Positions 1-12,135 of a DNA stretch of 64,000 nt are shown in pieces. The translations under genes were made by a program, and so were the position numbers. The first letter of the stretch is position 1, and every line of letters begins with the position of its first letter. A model generated the notes under the pieces. It searched no databases and was not told the origin of the DNA. It saw only the letters and a list, made by a program, of their open reading frames with translations. This stretch comes from Hyalella azteca (Eukaryota; Arthropoda; Malacostraca; Amphipoda; Hyalellidae): NCBI RefSeq assembly GCF_000764305.2, contig NW_025931313.1:211824-275823 (forward strand), given 5' to 3'.

Positions 1-466
1 CGAATGATGAATGCTTCTGTACATGAATGATGAAAGGTTCGGTGAATTTTAAGGAAACAGAACTCACTTGCAGATTCTTTTGCTAATTTGCGTTCACATG
101 AACTATAAATTTTTGAGATCCCGTTTGCCCAACGGCTGTTAAAATTTCGCTCGCACTCACATATATTTATCAAATGATTATAAGCATATATATGTTGCTT
201 TCATTAATTTTTTGATGCTCTCACTCGTTTTTTTGCTTTTACTTAGTTTATGTTGCTTTCAATTAATTTCTTTTGATTTCTCTTGATTTTTGTGGCTTTC
301 CCTTAGTTTCACTTGCTTTCACTTAATTTCTGTTGGTTTCTCTTAGTTCTCTTGCTTTCCTTTTAATTTTTATTGCTTTTTCTTAGTTTTTGTTGTCTTC
401 ACTTAAATTCTGTTGCTTTCATTTAATTTTCGTTGCTTTCTCTTAGTCCATTCATCGGCTTATGAA
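1..466. repeat. T-rich region with degenerate ~28-30-bp repeats
   Basis: From about 195 to 450, phrases such as TTGCTTTC, CTTAATTTCTGTTG and TCTCTTAGTT recur at roughly 28-30 bp in imperfect copies. Positions 1-190 are unique and AT-rich, with no recognised gene. Confidence 0.5.
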
Positions 467-873
467 TCAGAGCTGCGTCAGAGTCATCATCAGAGCTGCG
501 TCAGAGCCATCATCAGAGCTGCGTCAGAGCCATCATCAGAGCTGCTTCAGAGGCATCACCAGAGCTGCGTCAGTGCCATCATCAGAGCTGCGTCAGAGTC
601 ATCACCAGAGCTGCTTCAGAGGCATCACCAGAGCTGCGTCAGTGCCATCATCAGAGCTGCGTCAGAGTCATCACCAGAGCTGCGTCAGAGTCATCACCAG
701 AGCTGCTTCAGAGGCATCACCAGAGCTGCGTCAGTGCCATCATCAGAGCTGCGTCAGAGTCATCACCAGAGCTGCGTCAGAGTCATCACCAGAGCTGCGT
801 CAGAGTCATTATCTGAGCTGCGTCAGAGCCAACATCAGAGCTGCGTCAGAGTCATCATCAGAGCTCAGAGTCC
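467..873. repeat. 23-bp minisatellite, ~18 copies
   Basis: The unit is CAGAGCTGCGTCAGAGTCAT plus CAT/CAC. Because 23 is not a multiple of 3, all frames cycle through one 23-residue period (HHQSC, RAASE, SSEL). The 168- and 179-codon ORFs here are readings of the array and not genes. Confidence 0.95.
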
Positions 874-2120
874 CCGACAGTCCCAGAATTTCAGGGGCGG
901 CAGCTCGGCGTGCAATTAGAGTGCCGCTTCAGGTGGCAGGAGACGCGTGCTGCTGTGTGTGTTGCGACGCTTGGCGCGTGAGAGGTGACGTACACGCGTG
1001 AGAGGTCGAGGAATCGCGTGAGGCACCTTAATAGTGGCGCTTGATGCACTCGAGTGACGCGTGACTCTCCTAAGTGAGTCAAGAAAGACCAACCACGTAC
1101 ACGACGAGCGTATTAACTGCAGCAGTTGCAATCCCTGCACTTCAGGAACGTTTAAATTGCTTATTTATTCCTTTAGTTGTTATTATTACTTGTAGTCACA
1201 TTATAATTGTTTTTATTTCAGCAAAAATTATTACAAAATAATCGGCTTCGATCGACGCGAAATATCGACTGCATTACGGCCTGCCATCCTCGCTGAAACT
1301 TGCGTTATTACAAGAAAAAATATCAAATTTCTGTAGATTTAGGCCTAAAATGGGCGGCCGATGTGCTCGAAATCACAAAGGCTTTTTGGCCGAAAATGGG
1401 GCACAAATGTGGTTAAAGGAAAATGAGCTTTTTCTGGTGTCAATATCGAGCCAATGTTTTATAAATGAGGTACATTTTAGAGAGGGAAAACACAACAAAA
1501 TATCAGAGGAAATTTTGTGATATATTGCACCAGGCTTAAGCTTTTGTGAGGTGGCTGAATTTTGGAGGGATTCCGTGAAATAATGCATCAGGCTGAATAA
1601 TATTGTAGAGGGCTAGGTTAATTATTAAGGGTCAATAATGTGTATTATCTTGATATATGGTGTATAGGAAAATGATATATTTTAATTAGGATGTGAAAGT
1701 TGTAAGATTGTTTTAGAATGAATCGGAGCTTTGCTGACTGGTATCGTACGAACCGATTCATTCGGATTTTAGAGAGTGGACAGTAAGGATCCCTCTATTC
1801 AGCCTGTATATGTCTTGTTCCAGATTGTCTCCGTGTACTGTGTGACCTTGCCAACTTTATATCTGTGTTGTGGTGTTAGATTTCAAGTATATGTTGACCA
1901 GAAGAGACTTATTCATGACAACAGTTCGTGCGAACCTGGTGGTCCACAACAATATAATGCATTAGGCTGAATAATATAATGCATTAGGCTGAAGCTATTG
2001 TGAGGTGGCTGAATTTCGGACGAAATTTCAGCCAAAAGTGTTGACCCAGGCTGAAGTTTTTCAAATGATTGCTGGCAAAAACTTGCTATTTATTCACTCA
2101 GACGTCTTCTAGACTGTGAA
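874..2120. other. unique sequence with a degenerate GGCTGAA repeat; no gene recognised
   Basis: A GC-richer stretch (890-1090) precedes AT-rich DNA. Phrases GTGAGGTGGCTGAATTT and ATAATGCATCAGGCTGAATA occur near 1538-1600 and again near 1950-2015, implying a diverged duplicated segment. No coding signal. Confidence 0.4.
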
Positions 2121-2130
2121 AAACCTACTG

Positions 2131-2436
2131 AGACTCTGAAATTCTAACTCAGACTCTAAAATTCTGACTCGGAATATGAAATTCTGACTCAGAATCTGAA
2201 ATTCTGACTCAGAATCTGAAATTCTGACTCAGAATCTGAAATTCTGACTCAGAATCTGAAATTCTGACTCAGAATCTGAAATTCTGACTCAGAATCTGAA
2301 ATTCTGACTCAGAATCTGAAATTCTGACTCAGAATCTGAAATTCTGACTCAGAATCTGAAATTCTGACTCAGAATCTGAAATTCTGACTCAGAATCTGAA
2401 ATTCTGACTCAGAATCTGAAATTCTGACTCAGAATC
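2131..2436. repeat. 20-bp minisatellite, ~15 copies
   Basis: The unit is ATTCTGACTCAGAATCTGAA. The last dozen copies are identical and the first few diverged. The unit contains the inverted motif ATTCTGA/TCAGAAT. Confidence 0.95.
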
Positions 2437-2437
2437 N
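2437..2437. other. single ambiguous base (N) at a join between two arrays
   Basis: An N sits exactly where a 20-bp array ends and a 21-bp array begins, which suggests a collapsed gap or uncertain join. Confidence 0.85.
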
Positions 2438-2542
2438 CTTTAGTATGACGTCATATCACTTTAGTATGACGTCATATCACTTTAGTGTGTCGTCATATCA
2501 CTTTAGTGTGTCGTCATATCACTTTAGTATGACGTCATATCA
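2438..2542. repeat. 21-bp minisatellite, 5 copies, with TGACGTCA palindromes
   Basis: The unit is CTTTAGTATGACGTCATATC plus A. Units 1, 2 and 5 carry TGACGTCA (the CRE/ATF palindrome) and units 3 and 4 carry TGTCGTCA. Whether it binds any factor is unknown. Confidence 0.92.
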
Positions 2543-2856
2543 CGGAATATGCCAAATCTGCGATAGAAATAAGCTATGCAGACCACGCAACTGTTAACAA
2601 AAAAAACAATTATGCACACCTTGTATTTGCAATATACAACAACAATAATAATATAATAAGATCTTTTACTTAAAAAACATTTATATAAACGCTGCTTCAA
2701 CAATATTTAGCGAAGACAATCTATTTAAATCTTTCAATTACCCTAAACCTTTATGTAGACCCTGCTTCAATAATAACCTATGAACCGAGGGTCTACATTG
2801 CAGGGTCGGGTCTGCGGGCCTCAGGCAATCAGCGGAAGTGTGGGCCCAGGCCAGAG

Positions 2857-3005
2857 CACTCAGAAGAGTGAATGGGTCATATTGTCCTAATAGTGACTCA
2901 CTTTCTTACCGACAGCACAAAAAGTGAGCGCATGTAGCACTGATACGCCCTTGTGGCTATCCAACCTGCTTCTGTATGACTCACACAAGCGAAAAAATGC
3001 AAAAA
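2857..3005 (+). mobile_element. CACTCAG-ended MITE-like element, copy A
   Basis: Copy of a dispersed ~175-bp family. It starts CACTCAGAAGAGTGAATGGG, then ATATTGTCC with AATAGTGAC, the core motif GTAGCACTGATACGCC, and TGACTCACACAAG. The right terminal region is degraded after about 3005. No ORF; non-autonomous. Confidence 0.7.
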
Positions 3006-3129
3006 TTTTTAAGGAAAACTTAAAATTTTTCTGAGTGGGAGGGTCTCGTCGTCCCTTCATCATGAGGCCAAGTGAGGCCAGAGGCCCAACCGTTCCCTCT
3101 GAAACGTGACTCTACCCTCGCATCGAATT

Positions 3130-3320
3130 ATGTTATGTTATATAATATTACATATTATTATATTATATTATATTATATTATATTATATTATATTATATTA
3201 TATTATATTACATTATATTATATTATATTATATTATATTATATATATATTTAATTGTATTATATAATATCAAACTATATTATATTATATCACATTACATT
3301 TTGTTATATTATAATACATA
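3130..3320. repeat. (TATTA)n microsatellite
   Basis: About 25 near-perfect TATTA units followed by a degenerate TATATAT/ATTATA tail. ORFs rich in Tyr/Ile/Leu across it are spurious. Confidence 0.92.
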
Positions 3321-3930
3321 AACGAATTATATCTCAGTGCCATATATTGGCCGCGGAAATGGCTGAATGAACTTTCATTTTCAACGCATCGGAGCGGTGA
3401 AAGCTGGTATTTTCAGTTACCCTCCAAAGATATTTGTGTCGTGAAATATCAGCTTCATTTGATCATCACCTTTTCGATTGGTTAAAACCATCACTGGTAA
3501 AAATTTCGTATTTACTGAGCCGTGGGTTCGAATTCCATCGCTGATGGGATTTCCATAGATTTAGTCCAGTAAAATAAAGTCCAAAAATATTTTAGAAACG
3601 TTGGTGCTTTTGCATGGAAAGCCAAACAGTCTTGCTATCAAAAACTGCACCAAATAATTAAAAGCAAAAATAGTTCTTGTACTTAAAAATAATTAAGTCA
3701 TATTAATAGAAAGTAACATAAGTCCTTTCATTGGAAAGTGAAAAAATATTCAATGCAGAGGTTTCAACATAAACAGTATATTCATTTCAATTGGGAAATC
3801 TTAACCGAAAAATGCATTCATTTGAGTGCAGTACGCCTCGTAGAAATGCACAAGTATTACATTGTTCAGTTTGTCATACTATTTTGATTGTTGAAGCGCA
3901 GACTGAAGCGCTTAGCGAATACCTTCTGCA
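3321..3930. other. AT-rich unique sequence, no gene recognised
   Basis: It holds a lone tRNA-B-box-like GGGTTCGAATTCC near 3526 with no convincing A box or cloverleaf. Otherwise nothing is recognised. Confidence 0.4.
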
Positions 3931-3931
3931 T

Positions 3932-4087
3932 TGAGCGACTGTTGGCAGTCACCTGAGCGACTGTTGGCAGTCACCTGAGTGACTGTTGGCAGTCACCTGA
4001 GTGACTGTTGGCAGTCACCTGAGTGACTGTTGTCAGTCACCTGAGTGACTGTTGTCAGTCACCTCAGCAACTGCCAACAGTCACCTA
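3932..4087. repeat. 22-bp array of self-complementary units, ~7 copies
   Basis: The unit is GAGTGACTGTTGGCAGTCAC plus CT. Each unit carries GTGACTG and CAGTCAC around a short TTG(G/T) loop, so every repeat can fold as its own hairpin. The last copy (CAACTGCCAACAGTCACC) is in inverted form. Confidence 0.92.
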
Positions 4088-5302
4088 CACTAAAGTCGCC
4101 ATATTCCACGTGAAGTCGCTGGCAAGTTTAACGTTTGCTCGCCCGTTGACAGCGGCGTGCTCGTCCTGTTGAACGCTTCCTGTTTGTGCTTCGAGATTAC
4201 GGGGTGCCTGTAAATAACGGCAGTGCTACAACAAAATTCTAACTTCACGGCAATACTTCGACATTTTATTTGCAGTTTATTTGGAGCAGAAAGAATAATG
4301 ATGATTTAAAGCATTCATCAGAAAATCAAGGATTTGTTATGAATTAGGTTTTGAGGATACTTAAGTCACATGCGTTTTACAGCGTGGCAAATCATTGACC
4401 AGTGTATATATATTTTCTTTCAGGAATTAAAATGTCATTATGATGAATAAAGTACTCACTTAAGGCCGCAATCTAAATCTACCTAAATGCATAAATTAAA
4501 ATTTTTAGGCCTACTCAGCAAGCTGCTTAACTGAACGAACTCTACTGAGCTTTTTATGCACATGTCATTTTCAGCGAGCACCGCACATATTATTAAGTAT
4601 TTCCAAACTTAACCGATTTTACTCCTGTATTCTACTGAGCTCCTTGTACACATGCCCTCCACAGTGAGCAGCTAAACTGATTTTACCCCGTGGACTCTAC
4701 TGAACTACTGGTACTATTGCCCCCTCAGTATAAGCACTTCAGTGCAGGGCCAGTAAATACGACAGGATGTCAGCAGCGCTTTATAAATGTTACAATGAAT
4801 CTCCCATGGAATTATGGCCTGTAAAATATTCAGGCTGAGGGGTTAGTGGCTGTGCTTTATGACCAGCCTCGCCATCAGCTGAAAATTTCTTGTTTTACGT
4901 GACCTGCAGGGATAACCGAACAACAATTGGACAATTGAACACCGAAACAATTGAACAATTGATCGTTGATAACCTTCCAATTTAATTGGGTGGTTATCAA
5001 CAATATTTCGAATATTCCTTGCGAGATCGTAAACTGATAATCAATGCAACTATTTTTCTGTACGCGACAATATAAATTATTATTACTCCTCCGGCAATGA
5101 ACATCTCTGTGCATAAATCCAAAACACTGCAAGCTCAAAAATGCAATTTTATGAGCCTATTAAAAGTGACCGTTAGCGCCATCAGGTCGTTAGATGTGAA
5201 GAGTTTGCAGCTTTGGCCGCCATGAAAATAAGTCGATGTTATGCCGCGCAGTTTAGCGTCGCTTCCAATAACGAAGTTACGGCGTGATTATGCAGCAGCC
5301 TG
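4088..5302. other. unique sequence, no gene recognised
   Basis: Short TACTGAGC phrases recur near 4505, 4550 and 4635. No domain-like ORF is present. Confidence 0.4.
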
Positions 5303-5662
5303 CTTCTAAGAACTTAATTGGGCCTCTGAGTTCTGCTTTCGGAACCTAATTGGGCCTCTGAGTTCTGCTTTCGGAACCTAATTGGGCTTTTAAGTTTTGT
5401 TTTCAGAACTTAATTTGGTCTTTAAGTTTTTTTTTTTCAGAACTTAAATGGGCATTTGAGTTCGGTTTTCAGAATTTGATAGGACCTCTGGGTTCTGCTT
5501 TCAGAACTTAATTGGGCCTTTGAGTTCTGTTTTCAGAACTTGATTGGGCCTTTGAGTTCTGTTTTCGAAACTTAATTTGGCTTTTGAGTTCTAATTTAAG
5601 AACTTCATTGGGCCTTTGAGTTCTAGCTGTTTTCAGAACTTAATTGGACTTTTGAATTATTT
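5303..5662. repeat. 32-bp minisatellite, ~11 diverged copies
   Basis: The consensus has TTTCAGAACTTAATTGGGCC followed by TTTGAGTTCTGT. Substitutions and small indels are frequent, indicating an old array. Confidence 0.9.
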
Positions 5663-6196
5663 TACGAGCGATTTTCTCAAGCTCCCGCTTTATTATAGAA
5701 CCACGCAATGTTTGACAGGTAAGCTCGATTTACAGACAAAGTGTTCGTGAAAAATTACCGGCTGGTGTTGAATAGCATACGTTACAGTTTTCATCTACAC
5801 CGCTTGTCATTCAAAAGTTTTAGACTATGACTAAAAATAGGCTTTGTTTAGAAGCCTTGGTGTTATTTGTTTAGCCTTGTGCAATTTATCATTATTATTA
5901 GATTATTAATTATTAAACATACGATTAAAATCTTATCGTTAGGGAATAGCGAATGTGAATAGACAATAGAATAAAAATATTTTCGTTTCGTTCTGAGCAT
6001 TTAATTTAGTCGCGATTTGGACAAGAAGACTTTTACAGATTACAGGAAAGGTTTCTAGCAACACTTAGTCAAGTTCTTCTGAATATTGCCTAGAGTTTTG
6101 TGAATAGTTCTTTAGAAAACTGCCAGTGAGAGCGCTGAAGTTTTCCTCTGATGAGCGCCGGGTTGTCGTTCACAGATGAGATCTAACTCCTGTTCA

Positions 6197-6360
6197 CACT
6201 CACGAAAAATGGAGAGAATTTGTCCAAATTTCGGTGCATTTCTTGTTTGATATTGTCTGGTCCGTCTTGATCTGGTTTTGCCCGGAAAAAAGCGTATTAA
6301 TGCTACGTCCAGGAAATGCTTCACAATTCGGACCATATGATCCTTTCATTTATTTGAGTG
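6197..6360 (-). mobile_element. CACTCAG-ended MITE-like element, copy B
   Basis: Read on the minus strand, it begins CACTCAAATAAATGAAAGG and carries the diverged core ACGTAGCATTAATACGC. It ends with TTTGGACAAATTCTC and a TGAGTG terminus. Copy C lies 60 bases away in the opposite orientation. Confidence 0.68.
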
Positions 6361-6422
6361 CAGTATCACCTGACGCTCACTAAAGCTTGCGACACGAGGC
6401 ATTGGCGGAACATTTATTTGTA

Positions 6423-6577
6423 CAGTCAGGAAAATGAATGAATCAAATTGTCCAAATATTGACACATTGTCTTACCATCAGCAGCAAATACGTAGCATTG
6501 ATACGCTCATTTGTGGGTTGGGATGACACACAAAGGCAACAAGTGCGTCGCTATGTAAACAAATGCACGCTACTTTT
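6423..6577 (+). mobile_element. CACTCAG-ended MITE-like element, copy C
   Basis: Contains AATTGTCCAAATATTGACAC, the core ACGTAGCATTGATACGC, GATGACACACAAAGGC and GTGCGTCGCTATG in family order. The right terminus is diverged. Confidence 0.68.
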
Positions 6578-7182
6578 TTATGTATCTGCGTTTAATCATG
6601 AAGTTTACGGACAAATAGAGGGAACATCAATTAGCTGAATATTATTATTAAACTACATATTATTATTAGACTACTTATTATTATTAGACTACATATTATT
6701 ATGTAAATGGCCAACAACTCTTGAAAAGACAATTAAAAAATTTTTTTTTCGTTCGTTCAAATCTTCGTCCGACATTCCTAGTGGGTCGAAAATCTGGCAG
6801 ATATAAAATAGTGAAGCTCACCACCACGAAAATAGTGAAGCTCGCCACATGAAAATCTATGGATTTTTCCCTCGACTTTGAAGATTAATTAATCTCACAG
6901 ACCGCCATGATTATACGTTGATGACACAACACCTGCTAGACAACGCGCTTAGTCAGAAATTATAACAAAATGTAATTAAATTGAAGTTAAAGATACAAAA
7001 TTTAATTAAAAGACATAAGTAAGATGAACTTAAGAATCGGAGCGCTCGTAAGCAACCATGCTATATTCTTTTGTTCATTTCAATATACTCTAAAAAATGG
7101 TAAGAGTTAATGTGGAAATAATTTTTAATAATTTAATTTATTTTGAGCGTATAAACGGTTAAAAAAATTATCAATACGAAAA

Positions 7183-7507
7183 GTGAGTGGCAAGCCAATC
7201 TACTACAGTCGATCAGCAGGGTGAGTGGCAAGACAGAATTACACCCAATCAGCATTGTGAGGAGCAAGTCAGAACTACAGCCGATCAGGAAGGTGAGTGG
7301 CCAGCCAGATAAATAACCAATCAGATGGATGAGTGGCCAGCCAGAACTACAGTCGATCTACAGGTTGAGTGGCAAGCAAGAACTACTTGCAATACGGAAG
7401 GCGAGTGGCCGGCCAGAACTACAGTCAATCTACAGGGTGAGTGGCAAGCAAGAACTACTTGCAATACGGAAGGCGAGTGGCACGCCAGAACGGCAGACAT
7501 CAGCAGG
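7183..7507. repeat. ~36-bp minisatellite with a ~72-bp two-unit period
   Basis: Units share GAGTGGC(C/A)AGCCAGAACTAC. Two alternating types, one with CAGTCGATCTACAGG and one with TTGCAATACGGAAGG, form a 72-bp dimer in the right half. ORFs on both strands here are artefacts of the array. Confidence 0.85.
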
Positions 7508-7618
7508 CTGATTGGCGCGATTGGCCCGGCCACTTGTCGGGCTGGCGCGTCTCAGTAATCCGCTTAGCGGCCACACACCCGCTAAGCTAACGCCAACGCT
7601 TATTCGATGTGCCACACG

Positions 7619-7798
7619 AGCAGAGAAATGTGTGATACTTTGTCCAAGAAACGATGAACTTTTTGTCCTTCGTAGTTGGGTCATATTGACCCAGCTTACC
7701 CGACCAATACAGTTTGACGCACAAGTGTGGCTCTCTGCTCGTGCTATGGGTAAGAAAGTGTGTCAATATTTGGATAAAATAACCAATGAACTTTTCTG
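7619..7798 (-). mobile_element. CACTCAG-ended MITE-like element, copy D
   Basis: The plus strand begins CAGAGAAATGTGTGATACTT and TGTCC; the other end reads GTGTCAATATTTGGATAAAA and stops in TTTTCTG. The terminal arms are inverted relative to each other. The central core is partly replaced, so this is a diverged member. Confidence 0.62.
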
Positions 7799-8562
7799 AT
7801 AGTATAGCAGGACTTGAGAATCTTCTCCGGACTATCGAAGGTAGAAAGATGGCCGACATTTGGCCACCTATTATTTGGGTGAGGCCGAAAATAGGAAACT
7901 TAAGGCAATTTTTGACCACATAATCGATTGCTTCTATCGATTTCTTCTATTTTGATTACATCTGGTGATCGCTTTTCCGATTTCAGGTCATTTCGATATC
8001 TTCGGATTGACTGTAGAGTTAGACGACCCTGTAATGTTTATAAAACTGTATAATGGGTGGTATTTTCGGTACAAAAATCGACATGGATTTTTAAAAGCTT
8101 GCACTATAACAACCAATTTATAAGCAACTGATTTCACCAACCTGTACAGCCACTGCGCATTTTCTTCATATTTTGAGGAAGGTGTTCGGAAGGTGTTTGA
8201 GGGGAATATCATAGGAATGCATTTCGTTCTTTCTCTTTCATTTTAAAATGAATATTTTTGGTTCATGATACGACCACATCTCATCTCACGACGAGACCCG
8301 CAAGGCCGGCTGGAGTTTGAACGCTCTTTCCTATCCTGACAAGCCTGAGAACCAAAAACCAATTCCGCATAAAAAAACACGTGGGTCTCGTCTGAATGGA
8401 TGCCTCGGGAGTCCGGTTCCGGAAATGAAACTCGGTTACTAGAGTCCGGTTTTTAAGGCGTTGGTGACACTTTTGGGAGGCCCAAGAGACGCAGTTTTTT
8501 AAAAAAGCTTTTCCATTTTTGTGGAAGCTGTGACACCTTGCCTTGCTGCCTCAGTCCCATGC
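7799..8562. other. unique sequence, no gene recognised
   Basis: No repeat array or convincing ORF is seen between MITE copies D and E. Confidence 0.35.
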
Positions 8563-8739
8563 GCCCAGAAAAATGAACGTGTCATATTGTCCCACAAGTG
8601 ACACATTCTCTTACACACAGCACGAGAACCGACGTAGTACTGGTAGGTTATTTTACCGGACCGAACTGGATACATATAACTCACACAAGGTTAAAAGTGT
8701 ATCCCTATTTGGACAAAGTCCCACGCTTTTCCCTGAGTC
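8563..8739 (+). mobile_element. CACTCAG-ended MITE-like element, copy E
   Basis: A nearly full-length member: GTCATATTGTCC, GTGACACATTCTCTTAC, GACGTAGTACTGGTAGG (diverged core), AACTCACACAAGG, CTATTTGGACAAAGTCCCAC and a CCCTGAGTC end. Confidence 0.72.
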
Positions 8740-9640
8740 TTTGGAAAGGAGAGGAATTTTGAGGGATCCTCCAAGCGTGAATTAGTGCAGTCGGTCCTGC
8801 CGTGTGAATTTTTTTAACCAACAGAACAAGAAATAATGATTGTATGTCGGACTTAGGCATTCGAATGTTCATTTTTCGTCATTTGCTATGGAAAAAATAT
8901 TTATAAATCTGCACTAGCGTTTGACATTAACTACATTATTCATTCATCGCTATGATGAGTTCTTTTCATAATTCGCCAATTTATAGTTAATATTTTTTAG
9001 CAATATTGGCTGGTCGTTGACTGAGTCTCACTGGATGGCATTCTAGTTCCAGTGCGCGGTATTTCTATGCCTTTTGCGGTCCAGGCTTTGCGGTCCACAA
9101 TGCATGGGCAGCAGGAATTTCAATATTGCGTTCGAATTCCTTTTTAGACTTTATTGGGAGCCCCCGTGGCAGTCTGGAAAATTTATTGAGCTCTTTTTTG
9201 ATGACGAAGTGAACTTTTTTCACAGATTTTCAGGATGTGAAGAATTCAGGTTATTAATGGAATGTTAATTTAGCATCGATTTTGATAATTCGAAAATTGT
9301 CATTATTAAAATAATTAGACTTTGGCTACCAAAAATCTGCTTAGTAATGATATTAAGCAGAATATTGACTACATTTTCGCTTTTGTGATTAATGTTTCAG
9401 CTTCCTCAGTCCATAAAATTGTTTTTTTAAACCTGCTAATGTCCTTACATCGATTTTCATGAATATACATACAATACTTACTTACATACAATATTTCAAA
9501 AATGCTACTAAACATTGCGGGACTTCATCCTTTCAACAATTAAGTGAATATATAAAGTGAAGAAAGATACTTCAATGCAAAGAAAATCTTCGTTTTCTTC
9601 TTATATCTAGCGTGTATGTATTTTTTAGTGGAGCACCGCA
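8740..9640. other. AT-rich unique sequence, no gene recognised
   Basis: The longest plus-strand reading (64 codons near 9074) has no recognisable domain and is within the chance range. Confidence 0.35.
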
Positions 9641-9656
9641 AGCTACGTCCGTGCCT

Positions 9657-9724
9657 AATATTTTAGGCAACATAATCGTATTTTTAGGCAACATAATCGT
9701 ATTTTTAGGCAACATAATCGTATT
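9657..9724. repeat. 21-bp repeat, ~3 copies
   Basis: The unit is TTTTTAGGCAACATAATCGTA. It is preceded by the palindrome GCCTAATATTTTAGGC and followed by an ATTGCGT...ACGCAAT inverted pair (9723-9772). Confidence 0.88.
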
Positions 9725-9839
9725 GCGTGGCTTGTATAAGCGCCTTACTTCGCTGCTGCTCGGCTTACGCAATATCGCCGGCCACTCGCGCCCTCTCCTC
9801 GGTGACACAAGCGTTTGTTTGCAGATATAAATATGGCTT

Positions 9840-12130
9840 TTGTAGCTCACGAATTCTTGAAATGTTAGTTTAATGATGCTGACAAAATTGAATCTATAAT
9901 AAATATGATATATTGCAATGTCTCTATTCCTATAAGTTTCTTCAGTTTGAGAATTCAATATAAAGTCTTTCGCGTATAATTAGAACAAATTGTTATGTTG
10001 TAATGTTCAAAGTCTTATACTCCACGGATAATACCACGAATATTTGCATTATTTTTTTCGGCCCTGAAATATACGCGAAAAGATAAAATCTATATTTGGT
10101 ATCGAATATATAGAGAATATTTTACTGTTGGAGATTTATTGAACAGTATTGATCTATTGACTTTATTTTCTACTTAATTCATATTTGATGTAGAACACCG
10201 AAGAAAATATGAAATTAACATAAAAAATCAACGTGCCTACACAGAAATAGACCCGACAGAGGCAAGCGTCGTAAAGTGCAGTAAGAAACAATTTTTGTAG
10301 AGAAAATGGTTTTCTTTTAATGTGAACGATGCAGTTCACAAATATCCGATAATTATCGTTTCCCCAACACACAATTAACAAAGTGCAAATTTTTAATTTA
10401 TAGTTAATCCATACAATATATAAGGTTTAGAAAAATTACCGAAATTAGAAATCTTTTAATAATTTGAAATGAAATGAAATATTACTTTTAACTTAATAAA
10501 TTAACAATAATTAGGTTTTATATATTAATTTATTTGAATAAATTTAACACAAATACCTAGAGAGGTTCATTGAATTTGATGATTATATACATGACGTAAA
10601 TGCATTCAATTTTTCAATTCAAGATCGGTTCATGAACACCAAAATTAAACGAAGAATGTGTGCAGTCCATGGTCGTGTGTGTCTTCAAAAAATATCTCAA
10701 TAATAAAATTCTCCTTCATTAATGGAATTCCCATTGAAGTTATTGTTCAGAAAAAAATTAAAATCCTGCGTTTTAGGATATGCATTTAAATTTCGCAGAT
10801 AATTTGGCACGAATTTTATCTTTATTTTTTTTAAGCTGGCGCCATCATAGCTGATCGCATTTGCTCCTAATGAATGCAGTTCTAAGGGAAGAGCTTCATT
10901 AAGGGCATTACTTATCGATATTTAGGGCAAGGGGATTAAGGGTCAGGGAAAGGGATGGACTTAGGGAAGCGAGAGGAACTTAGGCAAGCAAAACTTCCTA
11001 GATATCAGGCGAACATAATATTTTGAAGTGACTAGACCTAGACTAATGATAAAATTAAAATTAGGCTAATAAAAAGCCTTATAATTAATAAAAAATATTA
11101 TTTTAAAATAATAAGACTTTGATTGATAAAAGATAGTAAACATACATTGACATAATAGTTTGAAGGAAATTAAAGTCATTAAAGGTGCCAAATATCAATC
11201 GGACAGAAAATTTTGAAGAAAATTCGTTTCAGACTGATAAAAGGTGCTATAAATATCAAACCGACTCAATATTCTGAAGAGGTGTTTAAAAAATTTACTG
11301 CATTGGAACTGAACATGATATGTTTACGAGAATTTTAAAAGCGCATACCGACAGGAAATTAGACTAGCGTAATAGTTTTTAATCGCGTTGTTCCCAATTA
11401 TACTTAATAGAAAAGCTTGGTTGTTTTACGATTTTTAATCGACATACATATCTGAAAAGCTTGAATATTTGTTGTAATTCCATTTACATTTTAGATTTAA
11501 ACGTTGACTAGACCTTTTGTTAATATCACAATTATGGAAGATTAACCTCTTTGTATAGTTCTAAAATTATACGCGCATCGTACTCACCTAAAATTGACCT
11601 GATGTGATATAGAGTCTATGATTGGCAATAGACGCATGATTGAAAGTACCGTTAAGTTATATGCATATTGTTATACTTTTATATATAATTATATATACCA
11701 CGTTGTCAGCTTTTAATAAGATAATAAATTTCTTAAATTGATGCTGTAAGCTTCCTTGATGAAATCAATTAAAAAATCATAGAGAGCTCATGAATTTGAT
11801 ATATATGCAATAATTGATTAAGCAAGCTTCACGAGACGTTTATCAATCAATGGTTAGAACCATAACACAAATTATTAAATCCCTTCATAAAAATCCTGAA
11901 AGTTGCACTGTTTCTAAAAAAAGTTCAAAGTTCAATTGACTTCCACGATAAGCTCGGATTTACTGACGTATAAAATACAGCTGGAAGACTACAGCTTGTT
12001 TTTAAGACTGGCATACGCGGGCAACGGAAGCTCAGTTTCATTATTTCGGTTCAAAGTTCCGACGCGGACGCGGTGTTCAGGGAGCGTGAGGCTTAACAGT
12101 AGCACAGGCATTCCAGAGCAGACACATGCT
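9840..12130. other. AT-rich stretch, nothing recognised
   Basis: About 2.3 kb of high-AT DNA with no tandem array and no convincing ORF. Short readings here are chance-like. Confidence 0.4.
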
Positions 12131-12135
12131 TTGCT

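Larger units (their letters stand above)
5663..7182. other. AT-rich DNA containing MITE copies B and C; no gene
   Basis: Besides the two short elements, a small ATTATTATTAGACTAC repeat occurs near 6640-6700. No coding sequence is supported. Confidence 0.4.

Noticed and set aside
462..1001. 179-codon Ser/Arg-rich ORF
   Set aside because: It is the 23-bp minisatellite read through; all three frames give the same 23-residue cycle.
3515..3550. possible tRNA gene or tRNA-derived SINE
   Set aside because: Only a B-box-like GGTTCGAATTCC is seen; no A box at the right distance and no cloverleaf.
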